A stretch of DNA of 64,000 nt from CAYNWT01 sp964450955. Its GTDB lineage: Bacteria > Planctomycetota > Planctomycetia > Planctomycetales > Planctomycetaceae. Numbering within the stretch: the first letter of the stretch is position 1; each line of letters begins with the position of its first letter. The notes beneath the pieces are model-generated. The model was not told the origin of the DNA. It did no database searches and was given only the letters and a program-made list of their open reading frames with translations. Below, one piece after another: positions 44,712 to 54,105 of the stretch. The translations under genes were made by a program, and so were the position numbers. The stretch is taken from assembly GCA_964450955.1 (NCBI GenBank), contig CAYVFI010000006.1:62001-126000 (forward strand), given 5' to 3'.

Positions 44712-45191
44712 TTACCAGCAGCGACCGCCACGAGCTCGTCGGCGTGGAACACGACGACGCGCCATTCGTCTACCGCCGTAAGCCTCGCAAGCTGGTTGAG
44801 GGCAGCAAACTGGTTGCGAATAGTACACCGGTTGCGGGCAACAAACAGGTTGCGGGCAACAAACAGGTTGCGGGTAGCAAACGGGTTGCGGGCAACAAGC
44901 AGGTTGCGGGTAGCAAACGGGTTGAGGGCTGCAAACAGGCTGCGGGCAGCAAGTGCTCGGAGCCGTAACGAACCCTATGTCAGAGTCATCATCGCACGTT
45001 GAAGTGAAGCCATTCCAGCCACATGTACAATTGCCGGTACTGTTCGCGCATCTGTCGTCGCAACACCTCAGGCAACCAGTATCGTGCGGAGCGCAACCTC
45101 GTTGGCAGTTTGCGACACAATCTTGCGCCGAAGCCGCATCACTTGCACCAATTACGACCAGCAGCCCGAGTATCCACTTTGACATTGTCAT
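44712..45191 (-). CDS. Secreted Cys-rich protein with CCPQPV-type repeats
   Basis: The 159-residue protein has a signal peptide (SKWILGLLVVIGASDAASAQ), a Cys-rich part (about 25-70) and nine or so tandem hexapeptides of the form C-C/Y/S-P-Q-P-V/A (residues 81-135), then an Arg-rich tail (RRMARRRVPRRRARGGR). Seventeen or so Cys in the repeat and N-terminal part suggest a cross-linked or metal-binding envelope protein. The DNA at 44787-44951 is an 18-bp tandem repeat, which keeps other frames open, but only this frame has a signal peptide. It is convergent with the giant kinase gene. Confidence 0.72.
   Translation of the reverse strand: MTMSKWILGLLVVIGASDAASAQDCVANCQRGCAPHDTGCLRCCDDRCANSTGNCTCGWNGFTSTCDDDSDIGFVTAPSTCCPQPVCSPQPVCYPQPACCPQPVCYPQPVCCPQPVCCPQPVYYSQPVCCPQPACEAYGGRRMARRRVPRRRARGGRCW
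44787..44951. repeat. 18-bp tandem repeat coding for the hexapeptides
   Basis: About nine degenerate copies of an 18-base unit (on the plus strand, based on GGTTGCGGGCAACAAACA) lie inside the Cys-rich gene. The unit length is a multiple of three, so copy changes would alter the protein without a frameshift. Adjacent copies are almost identical around 44835-44890, which points to recent expansion. Confidence 0.85.
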
Positions 45192-45271
45192 TCTCCAAGT
45201 TAGAACTTCCCCGAGAACGTTCGAATATGTCTGGCAAGGAGACCTAACTCAAGTCAGAAAGTCAGAATCAG

Positions 45272-46417
<1,146 letters not shown>

Positions 46418-46542
46418 GGCGCAAAGCGATCGCAAAGGGACAATGGGACGGCAGGAATCTTACAATGATTCTGACCAGTTTCCATGCCTACAAACGGCAT
46501 GTCGGCCGGTCAGCACCAACTTGGTGGTCAGCGCATAAGAAA

Positions 46543-46572
46543 GGGGAGCCGACGACGAATCGTCGGCTCCCC
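46543..46572 (-). terminator. Intrinsic terminator after the cold-shock gene
   Basis: A perfect 13-bp inverted repeat, GGGGAGCCGACGA (46543-46555) with TCGTCGGCTCCCC (46560-46572), has a CGAA loop. On the minus strand TTTCTTATGCGC follows, resembling the TTTTTTTATGCGC after the two hairpins near the left end. It lies 25 bases after the csp stop. Confidence 0.85.
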
Positions 46573-46597
46573 AATCAAGCTGTATCAGCTGTTCTAC

Positions 46598-46795
46598 TTA
46601 GACCGGGCGAACGTTTTCCGCTCGAGGTCCTTTCGGTCCCTGACCCTCAGTGAAAGACACCTGCTGTCCTTCGTAGAGTGAGTCGAACTGGACGCCTTCC
46701 AGGTTTGACATGTGGAAGAACAAGTCTTTTCCGCCACCGATGTCGATGAAACCAAACCCTTTGTCCGTGACCTTCTTAATCGTGCCTTCAGCCAT
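46598..46795 (-). CDS. Cold-shock domain protein (CspA family)
   Basis: A 65-residue single-domain cold-shock protein that binds single-stranded nucleic acid. RNP1 is seen as GFGFIDI and RNP2 as DLFFHMS. The first Trp-Phe pair of classic CspA (GTVKWFN) is replaced by GTIKKVTDKGFGFI, so one aromatic contact is missing. AGGAAG precedes the ATG. A possible promoter lies at 46874-46901 and a strong terminator follows the gene, so it is a single-gene unit. Confidence 0.93.
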   Translation of the reverse strand: MAEGTIKKVTDKGFGFIDIGGGKDLFFHMSNLEGVQFDSLYEGQQVSFTEGQGPKGPRAENVRPV

Positions 46796-47172
46796 CTTAA
46801 ATCAACTTCCTAAAGAAAAACGATGAGGGACTCTCAACAAAATACTGTCCAGACCGACACCTCACCTTCCTCCACTATACGACTCAGGCGGTAAAGTGGA
46901 AGGGCGATTCTAATTTGCTGCCTTCAGCGGGGGCTTTCAGCCTTGATTTGGCCGAAAATGGCCGTCTCAGGCACGGAACTGGAACCGTTTTACAGCCAGC
47001 GAGGGTCTGAACCAGCATTGACTGCCGCAGCTGGCAGCGCGACTAAATACCGAAGTTGGCACGACAGATCGTCGAAGACACCTCAAAGGCACGTCGAAAC
47101 CGAGGGTGAATTCGCGGATGATGGTGAAGATGTTGGCTGGCTATCAAGCCAACAGTGCACTTGGAAGAACCG
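46796..47172. other. Intergenic region upstream of the cold-shock gene
   Basis: About 375 bases that hold the csp leader and possible promoter (46796-46901). The remainder, to the stop of the minus-strand hypothetical gene at 47173, shows no gene; the plus-strand frame at 46943-47176 lacks family likeness. Confidence 0.45.
46874..46901 (-). promoter_or_regulatory. Possible promoter of the cold-shock gene
   Basis: On the minus strand TTCCAC (46901-46896), 16 bases, TATAGT (46879-46874). The -10 match is good and the -35 is weak. It would give a leader of about 70 bases. Call based on sequence alone. Confidence 0.35.
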
Positions 47173-48237
47173 CTAGTTGGTAACAAAGCTCTGCACGCTG
47201 GAGCGCGATGTGAGCTGCAGTTGTTGTAGCTGTTCGTGGACAATTCGGCGACTGTTTTCGCCATCGAACAACAGAAAGTCGACGTAACAACGTTCTAGTC
47301 CAAACGCGCCGCCCAGGCTGCGACCGCTACCGTTTTGCTGTAGTGCTTCGTTGATTGTGTCTTCGATGTTTGAGCGAACATCGACTTCCTGGCCGTCGGG
47401 GAAGACCGAACGATCAATCGCCACGTAGATAAATTCGGCGCCGGCTCCGTCCAGTGGATCTTCGCTAAGCGTGCCTTTCTGGTTCAGTAAATCAAACAAG
47501 ATGTTTTGGATGCACGTGGTGCCAAACAGTGTGTCACCGCGCGGGAAGTCGTATTGGTCCGGAGCTTCGTAGCCAGTGTACGATTCAAGTGGCGACAGCT
47601 TCTCCCACTGGTGGTACTTGCTGACCGATTCAATGAACCCCGGTAGCTCAGCCAATGGACGAGTGTGTTCGCTGGGTTCAACTGGTTCAATCTCAATACC
47701 GCCAATCCAGGTCTGTGTTCCGAATTCACCCAGTAGTTCGTCCAGGAAGATGAACAGAATCTGCATGTGGTGTTCTTCCGGCAGATCGGCATAGGCAGGA
47801 TGCCACGCGGTGATGTGGATCCGTTCGGATTCTTCATCGACGTCAGTTTTCACGACGAAGCCCGAACAATCGACGTCAGCATCCGGGCCGACGCGAATCG
47901 CGAAGCTGCCAGCCTGTTCGACGGGTGTTGGCTGTTTGGAACCGAAGAACTGCCAGCCCGGAACATCCACCGCGTGTGTCAGCCAGAACTCAGCCAATAG
48001 CTGTTTTGCCAGTTGTCCTTCGCCGGTCAATGTAAAGCTGTGTCCTGATTCTTCACGACCAAACACCCAGCACATGCCAGGCATTAGGTCTCCTACCTTT
48101 TCAGAGACAGCCTTAACAACCTGTTCGCCCTGTTGATCGTCCAGCAATTCGGCGTACTGCTGCGCGACAGTTGGGAACCACTTCCAAAATTCTATGACCC
48201 CTTCACGAAACGTGCCTGCCATTGTTTTTTCATTCAT
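47173..48237 (-). CDS. Hypothetical cytoplasmic protein
   Basis: A 354-residue acidic soluble protein without signal peptide or membrane helix. I do not recognise the family. It shows FREGVIEFWKWFPTVAQQYAELLDD at the start, repeated acidic helical stretches, and a later block DVRSNIEDTINEALQQNGSGRSLGGAFGLERCYVDFLLFDG that looks like a ferredoxin-like fold. The codon use and length support a real gene. The neighbours (csp and a divergent secreted protein) give no clue. Confidence 0.75.
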   Translation of the reverse strand: MNEKTMAGTFREGVIEFWKWFPTVAQQYAELLDDQQGEQVVKAVSEKVGDLMPGMCWVFGREESGHSFTLTGEGQLAKQLLAEFWLTHAVDVPGWQFFGSKQPTPVEQAGSFAIRVGPDADVDCSGFVVKTDVDEESERIHITAWHPAYADLPEEHHMQILFIFLDELLGEFGTQTWIGGIEIEPVEPSEHTRPLAELPGFIESVSKYHQWEKLSPLESYTGYEAPDQYDFPRGDTLFGTTCIQNILFDLLNQKGTLSEDPLDGAGAEFIYVAIDRSVFPDGQEVDVRSNIEDTINEALQQNGSGRSLGGAFGLERCYVDFLLFDGENSRRIVHEQLQQLQLTSRSSVQSFVTN

Positions 48238-48511
48238 GTTTATTGGCAGCGGTACGCCGCGCAGCGTTTTGGGAAAGGTTCAGCCGAGGCAGAGGATAGT
48301 AGGCAAAGGCGTGGGTACGTAAGCGACACGCGCGACTTTGTCGCGGGCACGGTTGATATCAATGCGTGGCTACTGTCGGGGAACGTGGTTGCGTAAACTG
48401 AGCACTTGTCGATAACCGTAGTGGACGAGGCCACGAGTCCCGACTGGTCTACCCGGTCTGAGTGACTGGTTGTTTCGTCCAAGACATGAACTTTCCGTTG
48501 GAGAACCTGTG

Positions 48512-49204
48512 ATGACTGCGAGCCTTGCTGCCTGTCTTCTTGTGTGCGTATTGCCGGTTCAGGACAAGATCAAACTGGAACTGCCAAAGTCGGCGCCGCC
48601 CGTGTTTGCTATTGCCAAAGTCAGCCAGGATGGAAAGTCCGTCGCGGTGACTCAGTCGTCGGCTTCGGGAGTCCAGACCTACACCGTGCAGGTTCCCGTC
48701 ACACGTATTGTCAAAGACAAGGACGGCAACAACAAAGCGGTCACGGAAATGCGAACAGAAACTCGGCAAAGACGGACCACGACCAGGGCGCGGCTGGTGC
48801 AGGAAACTTATACGGTCATGGTGCCTGTTAAGAAAACCATCACGGACGAAGACGGTAACGTGAAGGAAGTGACGACCATGGTCCCAACGACCCGAACCCG
48901 GGTTCGCAGCATCGGTGGCGCCGGGTCGGGCAAGCCTAAGCTTCACGCGATTGCCGAGTGTCAGTTTAAGGATCTGGCAGGACAGCCAGTGACAGGTGAC
49001 GAAGTTGCCAAACGTCTGAAGACAAGGATGCCGATTGTCCTGCTTCAGCCAGGACAGTCACTGGATCAGTTCTATCGCACGGCGCTGAACCCAAAGATCC
49101 TGCTGGTCAGGTTGCCGGAGCCGAAACCGCCTGGTTCCGACGAGTCCGCGGATAACGGGCCCGCCGAGGCACCGCAGGATAAGAAGAACGAAAATGACAA
49201 GTGA
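48512..49204 (+). CDS. Hypothetical exported protein with Val/Thr-rich repeats
   Basis: A 230-residue protein with a short signal-like start (SLAACLLVCVLPVQ). The middle has two similar segments, YTVQVPVTRIVKDKDGNNKAVTEM and YTVMVPVKKTITDEDGNVKEVTTM, a beta-hairpin repeat seen in planctomycete exported proteins. The C-terminus is Lys/Glu-rich. The ATG at 48512 is preferred because it starts at the hydrophobic segment and GGAG lies just before it. The last 11 bases overlap the SDR gene, so the two may be coupled. Confidence 0.65.
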   Translation: MTASLAACLLVCVLPVQDKIKLELPKSAPPVFAIAKVSQDGKSVAVTQSSASGVQTYTVQVPVTRIVKDKDGNNKAVTEMRTETRQRRTTTRARLVQETYTVMVPVKKTITDEDGNVKEVTTMVPTTRTRVRSIGGAGSGKPKLHAIAECQFKDLAGQPVTGDEVAKRLKTRMPIVLLQPGQSLDQFYRTALNPKILLVRLPEPKPPGSDESADNGPAEAPQDKKNENDK

Positions 49205-49976
49205 GCCAAACGACTTCGCTTCACTGACTGGTCGCAAAGCGGTCGTCACTGGTTCATCGTCGGGTATCGGTCGCGCGATTGCTGTTGAGTTTGCGCGGGC
49301 TGGAGCCGACGTGGTGGTGCATTGTCGGTCGTCAATTGATGCGGCTGAAGAAACCGCAGCGATGGTTCGAGAGTTCGGCGTGAAGGCGTCAGTGGTCGCC
49401 GCGGACTTGGGTAGCTTGACGGAAGCTTCGTGCGGCGAAGTGGTTGACGAATTGTGGAACGCGCTGGGCGGCGTTGATGTTTGGGTCAACAATGCGGGAG
49501 CCGACTTGCTAACCGGGCCGGCCGCTGAACTTGGCTATGCAGACAAGCTTCGTATTCTGCTGGATGTGGATGTGCAATCCACGGTGCTTCTGGGCAGCGA
49601 AGTTGGCCAACGCATGAAGCAGCAGGGTCGGGGCGTGATTCTGAATGTGGGCTGGGACCAGGCCGATCGAGGCATGGAAGGCAACAGCGGCGAACTGTTT
49701 GCCGTTTCCAAAAACGCCATTATGGGGTTTAGTCGCTCCTTGTCCGTTTCCCTCGCGCCGGAGGTTCGCGTGAACTGTATTGCTCCGGGCTGGATTCTGA
49801 CCGCGTGGGGCGAAGGGGCCAGCAATGTTTGGCAGGAACGCGTGCGCCGGGAAACGCCGATGGATCGCTGGGGGCTGCCAGCGGACATCGCGAATATGGC
49901 GAGGTTCCTCGCAAGCGACGCCGCTTCGTTTATCACGGGCCAGGTGATTAACGTGAACGGCGGCGCAGTTAGGTGA
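49194..49976 (+). CDS. SDR-family protein lacking the catalytic Tyr and Ser
   Basis: The 260 residues have a short-chain dehydrogenase fold: cofactor loop TGSSSGIGRA (19-28), DLG at 71-73, VNNAGAD (98-104) and a C-terminus GQVINVNGG. The classic YxxxK is FAVSK, with Phe at 169 instead of Tyr, and the Ser of the NxSS strand is Gly-Trp (NVGW, 151-154). So the proton relay looks broken, unless another residue takes over. The fold is nearest to FabG and pteridine reductase-like enzymes. It overlaps the preceding gene by 11 bases and lies upstream of the DHPS-like gene, so a role near pterins is a guess from context. Confidence 0.82.
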   Translation: MTSEPNDFASLTGRKAVVTGSSSGIGRAIAVEFARAGADVVVHCRSSIDAAEETAAMVREFGVKASVVAADLGSLTEASCGEVVDELWNALGGVDVWVNNAGADLLTGPAAELGYADKLRILLDVDVQSTVLLGSEVGQRMKQQGRGVILNVGWDQADRGMEGNSGELFAVSKNAIMGFSRSLSVSLAPEVRVNCIAPGWILTAWGEGASNVWQERVRRETPMDRWGLPADIANMARFLASDAASFITGQVINVNGGAVR

Positions 49977-50126
49977 AGCCAATGTCGCCGGATTCTCCGA
50001 ATCCGGTTCTGGGGCGGACCGAGCGTGTTCAGGTGCGGACCGAACACGGAGTGTTCGGCGACTATGGCTCAACATTGGTTGAGCGGCGAGCGTTGTGATC
50101 CCGACGCGATAGGCAACAATGACTTC

Positions 50127-51545
50127 ATGGCAGGTGCAGCACCAAAAGCAGAGCGAATTTTGTTCGTCACTGGACGGCTGGCTGAGCCTGCGCTGCGGAG
50201 TGTGCTGCAGACTGTGCAGGAGAGTGCGCAGCAGTTGACGTGTGAAGTGCAGGTGCTGGGAATTAGTGTGGCGGCGTTGATGCATGTCGATTGGGTCAGG
50301 CAAAAGCTGTCGCAACCGGACGGGTTCGATCGGGTCATTCTGCCCGGCTGGTGTCAGGGCGAACTGCACGCGCTGCAGGATCAGTTTGGTGTTCCGTTTG
50401 AACGCGGTCCCAGGGATTTATTTGACCTGCCTTACTTCCTCAGCGGGAAAAAAAAAGAACCGCCCGATCTGACGCAGTACGACATTCGGATTGTTGCTGA
50501 AATTAATCACGCCCCGCGGATGACCGATAGTGCGATTGTGGCGATGGCGAAACGGTATGCGGCGGACGGAGCCGACACGGTTGATGTGGGCTGCATTCCG
50601 GGCGAGAGCTGGAACCGAGTCGGCGAGGTAGTCAAGCGGTTGGTTGATGCTGGTTTGAATATCTCCGTCGATAGCTTTGATCGGGCTGAGGTGGAAGCGG
50701 CTGTGGCTGCCGGAGCCTCGTTGGTGTTTAGCGCGAATGGTTCGAATGTGGATTGGGTTTCGCAACTGGGTGCGGAAGTGATTGTGGTACCGGATGACAT
50801 TCGAGACATTGATACGCTGGAACCGACCATCAAGCGGTTGGAACAGCAGGGGTGTCGGTTCCGAATTGATCCGATTCTGGAACCGATTGGGTTTGGGTTT
50901 TCCGCATCGTTGGCTCGCTACTACGAAGCGCGGCGGCGGTGGCCGGATGCGGAAATGCTGATGGGTATTGGAAACGTCACTGAGCTGACTGAAGCCGACA
51001 CGGCCGGTATGAATATTCTGCTGGCGGCTGTCTGTCAGGAGCTTCGTATCTTTAGCGTGCTCACGACGGAAGTAATCAACTGGGCGCGGTCGGCGGTGCG
51101 GGAGTTTGATTTCGCGCGACGGCTGATTCGTCATTCGGTGGCAAACAGTGTGCTGCCCAAGCATCTGGATTCCAGTCTGGTAATGTTGCGGGACGCGCGA
51201 GTGAACTCGCTGGGCGAAGCGGGATTGGAACAACTTGCGGCGCAGCTAAAGGATCCCGGGTTCCGAATATTTGTTGAGGGGGATGAAATTCATCTGATGA
51301 ACCGCGACGGCCATTGGCGTGGCACAGACGCGTTCGAGCTGTTTGATGAAGCGGTCGCAGTCAATGATATTGATGCATCGCACGCGTTTTATCTCGGATA
51401 TGAGATGGCGAAGGCGGTGACTGCCATGACGCTGGGCAAGCAGTACAATCAGGATCAGGCGCTGCGATGGGGTATGTTAACGGTGCCGGAAGTGAGTGCT
51501 CACGAACGGCGAAAGCGAATTCGTAGCAAGTCGGGCAGCGAATAG
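50127..51545 (+). CDS. Archaeal-type dihydropteroate synthase-like protein
   Basis: The protein of about 472 residues matches the dihydropteroate synthase-related family known first from archaea (MJ0107-like). ILFVTGRLAEPALRSVL opens the N-terminal domain. The barrel holds DIRIVAEINHAPRMTDSAIV, ADGADTVDVGCIPGE, LNISVDSFDRAEVEAA and MLMGIGNVTELTEADTAG, which recall the pterin-binding site of DHPS. In archaea the family is tied to methanopterin-type cofactors, and planctomycetes carry methanopterin-linked C1 genes. With pabB and pabA downstream the group would supply pABA and couple a pterin to it. Starts at 50025 and 50064 are also possible. Confidence 0.82.
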   Translation: MAGAAPKAERILFVTGRLAEPALRSVLQTVQESAQQLTCEVQVLGISVAALMHVDWVRQKLSQPDGFDRVILPGWCQGELHALQDQFGVPFERGPRDLFDLPYFLSGKKKEPPDLTQYDIRIVAEINHAPRMTDSAIVAMAKRYAADGADTVDVGCIPGESWNRVGEVVKRLVDAGLNISVDSFDRAEVEAAVAAGASLVFSANGSNVDWVSQLGAEVIVVPDDIRDIDTLEPTIKRLEQQGCRFRIDPILEPIGFGFSASLARYYEARRRWPDAEMLMGIGNVTELTEADTAGMNILLAAVCQELRIFSVLTTEVINWARSAVREFDFARRLIRHSVANSVLPKHLDSSLVMLRDARVNSLGEAGLEQLAAQLKDPGFRIFVEGDEIHLMNRDGHWRGTDAFELFDEAVAVNDIDASHAFYLGYEMAKAVTAMTLGKQYNQDQALRWGMLTVPEVSAHERRKRIRSKSGSE

Positions 51546-51698
51546 ATGTTGCTGAAAGTAATCGTGGGTGCGCTGGCTGTCGGGTTCCTGTTTCTGGCGC
51601 GAGGGATGAAGTCGTTCGCGTTGACGCGGAAGGAATTGAAGAACAGACGCAAGCGATGGGACGAATGGGCTGAGGGTGAAACAGACGACGATGATTAG
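51546..51698 (+). CDS. 50-residue single-helix membrane peptide
   Basis: A 50-codon frame starts at the base after the DHPS-like stop and ends 24 bases before pabB. The peptide has one hydrophobic helix (VIVGALAVGFLFLA), then a basic amphipathic stretch (KELKNRRKRWDEW) and an acidic tail (GETDDDD). I do not recognise a family. Tight spacing on both sides and the sensible membrane topology support it as a real small gene of the operon. Confidence 0.6.
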   Translation: MLLKVIVGALAVGFLFLARGMKSFALTRKELKNRRKRWDEWAEGETDDDD

Positions 51699-51722
51699 AA
51701 TACAGCAAAGCTTACCGGCCGC

Positions 51723-53129
51723 ATGACGTTTCCGCTTGTTGAAGAACTTTCGTCACCGCCTGACGTAATGAGAACGCTAAGGCAGTTTGCTCATTTGTCA
51801 GGTACGCTGCTGTTTGACAGTGCGCGGAGTGATGGGCGGTTGGGGCGGTATTCGTTTCTGACGGCTGACCCTATTGAAATGGAAGTGTTGCAGAGGGCCG
51901 AGTTTGGTTCTGACCCGTTTGCTTCGATGAAAGCGTCAGCCGGGTCCGCGCAGGTTGAAGCGACCGACGTCAGCTGTAGCTTGCCTCCGTTTCAGGGCGG
52001 CTGGGCCGGTCTGCTTGGCTACGAACTTGGTGAGGCGTGGGAGAAACTGCCGCGTCCGGCGACGGATGAGTTTAGAATGCCGGCGTTGGCGGCTGGGTTT
52101 TACGATTGGGTCATCGCGTGGGACCACAAACAGGATCGAGCCTGGATCGTGTCTCAGGGGTTGCCCGAAACGGAACCTGTTGCGAGGGCTCAGAAGGCAC
52201 GGCAGCGGTTGGCAATGGTTCGAGCTTTGTTGACGCTGGAACCGAGTCCGTCAAAAAGTTCGCCCGAACCAATGCCGGAGCCGCCGTGTCAGCATGACAT
52301 GTCGGCTTTGGCCGAGCTGAAAAGCAATTTCTCAGAAGACGCTTACGCCCGGGCCTTGAAGCAGGTCATTGAATACATCTACGCGGGCGACATCTTTCAG
52401 GCGAATCTCTCGCAGCGTCTTCTGTTCCCTCAAAAGCAAAACAGCATCGATTTGTACCAGCGCCTGCGCACGAGAAACGCGGCGCCGTTTGCTGGTTACT
52501 TTGCCTGTGAAGATTGGGCTGTGTTAAGTGCATCGCCGGAGCGGTTTGTTCGTGTTGAGGGTCGTGAAGTTGAGACGCGTCCGATTAAGGGAACACGCAA
52601 ACGGTCGTCCGGCCCGGAAGCAGATTTGTTTATCCGCGACGAACTCCGCGAGAGCGCTAAGGATAGGGCGGAGAACGTGATGATTGTGGACTTGTTGCGC
52701 AATGATCTTTCGAGAGTGTGCGAGGCGGGTTCGATACGCGTGCCTCAACTGTGTGCGGTGGAGACTTACGAAACGGTGCAGCACCTGGTTTCTGAGATTC
52801 GAGGAACGTTGCGGCAGGGCATCGATGTGTGGGACTTATTCGCGGCGACGTTTCCAGGCGGTTCAATAACCGGCGCTCCAAAGATTCGCGCGATGGAGAT
52901 TATTGCTGAGTTGGAACCGACTGTTCGCGGTGCATACTGTGGCAGTTTGTTTTATTCGAGCTGTTCAGGGCACGTGGACAGTAACATTTTGATTCGCACA
53001 TTCACTTGTCGTAACGGATGGGTGCAGTGTCAGGCGGGTGGAGGAATTGTGGCTGATTCTGTTCCTCAGGCTGAGTACGAAGAGACGCTGCATAAAGCGG
53101 ACGGTATGATTCGGGCGTTCCGTTCCTGA
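51723..53129 (+). CDS. pabB: Aminodeoxychorismate synthase component I
   Basis: PabB turns chorismate and ammonia from PabA into aminodeoxychorismate, the precursor of p-aminobenzoate. The 468 residues have the chorismate-binding domain from about 215, with SASPERFVRVEGREVETRPIKGTRKR. The PIKGT motif carries the Lys that separates PabB from anthranilate synthase (PIAGT). GSITGAPKIRAMEII and YCGSLFYSS complete the site. It lies 24 bases after the small peptide gene and 48 before pabA. Confidence 0.92.
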   Translation: MTFPLVEELSSPPDVMRTLRQFAHLSGTLLFDSARSDGRLGRYSFLTADPIEMEVLQRAEFGSDPFASMKASAGSAQVEATDVSCSLPPFQGGWAGLLGYELGEAWEKLPRPATDEFRMPALAAGFYDWVIAWDHKQDRAWIVSQGLPETEPVARAQKARQRLAMVRALLTLEPSPSKSSPEPMPEPPCQHDMSALAELKSNFSEDAYARALKQVIEYIYAGDIFQANLSQRLLFPQKQNSIDLYQRLRTRNAAPFAGYFACEDWAVLSASPERFVRVEGREVETRPIKGTRKRSSGPEADLFIRDELRESAKDRAENVMIVDLLRNDLSRVCEAGSIRVPQLCAVETYETVQHLVSEIRGTLRQGIDVWDLFAATFPGGSITGAPKIRAMEIIAELEPTVRGAYCGSLFYSSCSGHVDSNILIRTFTCRNGWVQCQAGGGIVADSVPQAEYEETLHKADGMIRAFRS

Positions 53130-53177
53130 CACCAACGTCGCGGTTTCGGCCTGCGTTTACATCTATGGGAAGCGAAC

Positions 53178-53834
53178 TTGCTGGTTCTCATCGACAACTA
53201 CGATTCGTTCGTGCATAACCTTTCGAGGTACTGCAACGAACTGGACTGCGAGACGGTGGTTCTGCGCAACGATGTGATTTCGGTCGCTGAGGTGTTGTCG
53301 ATGCGGCCCGAAGCGGTTGTTATTTCCCCGGGGCCCTGTACACCGAAAGAGGCGGGGATTTCGGAGGAACTCATTTCCGCATGTGTTGGGCAGGTGCCGC
53401 TGTTGGGTGTGTGTCTTGGTCATCAGGCCATCGCGTCGGCCAGTGGCGGTAACGTGATACGGGCAGACCGACCGGTCCACGGAATGACATCAGAGATCAC
53501 GCATGATGGTTCAGCGTTGTTTCATGGCCTGCCGAATCCGCTGCAGGTGATGCGTTATCATTCGCTAATCGTTGACGAACAGACGTTACCAGGCGAGTAC
53601 GTCGTGACAGCGAGGACCAACGGCGGAATACCGATGGCAATCGCGCATACTTCTGAACCGATCTTTGGAGTTCAATTTCACCCGGAAGCGGTTCTTACTG
53701 AGCAGGGTCACCGGTTGCTGGCCAACTTTTTGAGCATCGCCGGTATTAAGGTGGCGGGCCCGGCAAACCGGGAACTTCGGGCTAAGATTGATCGAAGTCT
53801 GTGGGCTCAGGAGTTTGAACAGCCGGCCGGTTAG
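53178..53834 (+). CDS. pabA: Aminodeoxychorismate/anthranilate synthase glutaminase component
   Basis: A 218-residue class I glutamine amidotransferase. The triad is visible: Cys in LLGVCLGHQAIA, and His and Glu in GVQFHPEAVL. DNYDSFVHNL and VISPGPCTPKEAG are typical of PabA and TrpG, which are hard to separate. The adjacent pabB makes PabA the better name; it may also serve a TrpE elsewhere. The start is a TTG at 53178 with GGGAAG upstream; the nearby ATG at 53165 is out of frame. Confidence 0.92.
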   Translation: MLVLIDNYDSFVHNLSRYCNELDCETVVLRNDVISVAEVLSMRPEAVVISPGPCTPKEAGISEELISACVGQVPLLGVCLGHQAIASASGGNVIRADRPVHGMTSEITHDGSALFHGLPNPLQVMRYHSLIVDEQTLPGEYVVTARTNGGIPMAIAHTSEPIFGVQFHPEAVLTEQGHRLLANFLSIAGIKVAGPANRELRAKIDRSLWAQEFEQPAG

Positions 53835-53836
53835 CT

Positions 53837-54088
53837 TTGGTTCAGTGTGATTTCGGTTACAACCGAGGCTGGTTGTCATTGGATTTCAGGCATTGCAAGT
53901 TTCCTGATTCGACAAGCTTTACGGGCTGGGGAAGCTACACGCCCCTGAAAACAGTCACGACTGTCAGCATCCCGGGCACTTGGCCAGTTCGATGGCGAGT
54001 TGCATTTCAGATCACACCGCGGCGTGCGGTGATGGTCGATGAACCTGTAGCGGGCACGCGAATGAGGCTCGCAATCAGTCCGGCGTAA
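53837..54088 (+). CDS. Possible small protein between pabA and the thioredoxin gene
   Basis: An 83-codon frame begins (TTG) two bases after the pabA stop and ends 17 bases before the next start. Its second half (TVTTVSIPGTWPVRWRVAFQITP, VDEPVAGTRMRLAIS) reads like beta-strand protein, but there is no family match, no good ribosome site and an unusual start codon. It may be a decayed gene end or chance. Confidence 0.25.
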   Translation: MVQCDFGYNRGWLSLDFRHCKFPDSTSFTGWGSYTPLKTVTTVSIPGTWPVRWRVAFQITPRRAVMVDEPVAGTRMRLAISPA

Positions 54089-54105
54089 AACCATTGGAGG
54101 TGCCC

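Noticed and set aside
44634..45002. Plus-strand frames through the 18-bp repeat (122 and 91 codons)
   Set aside because: A repeat unit divisible by three keeps several frames open. Only the minus-strand frame has a signal peptide and a natural start.
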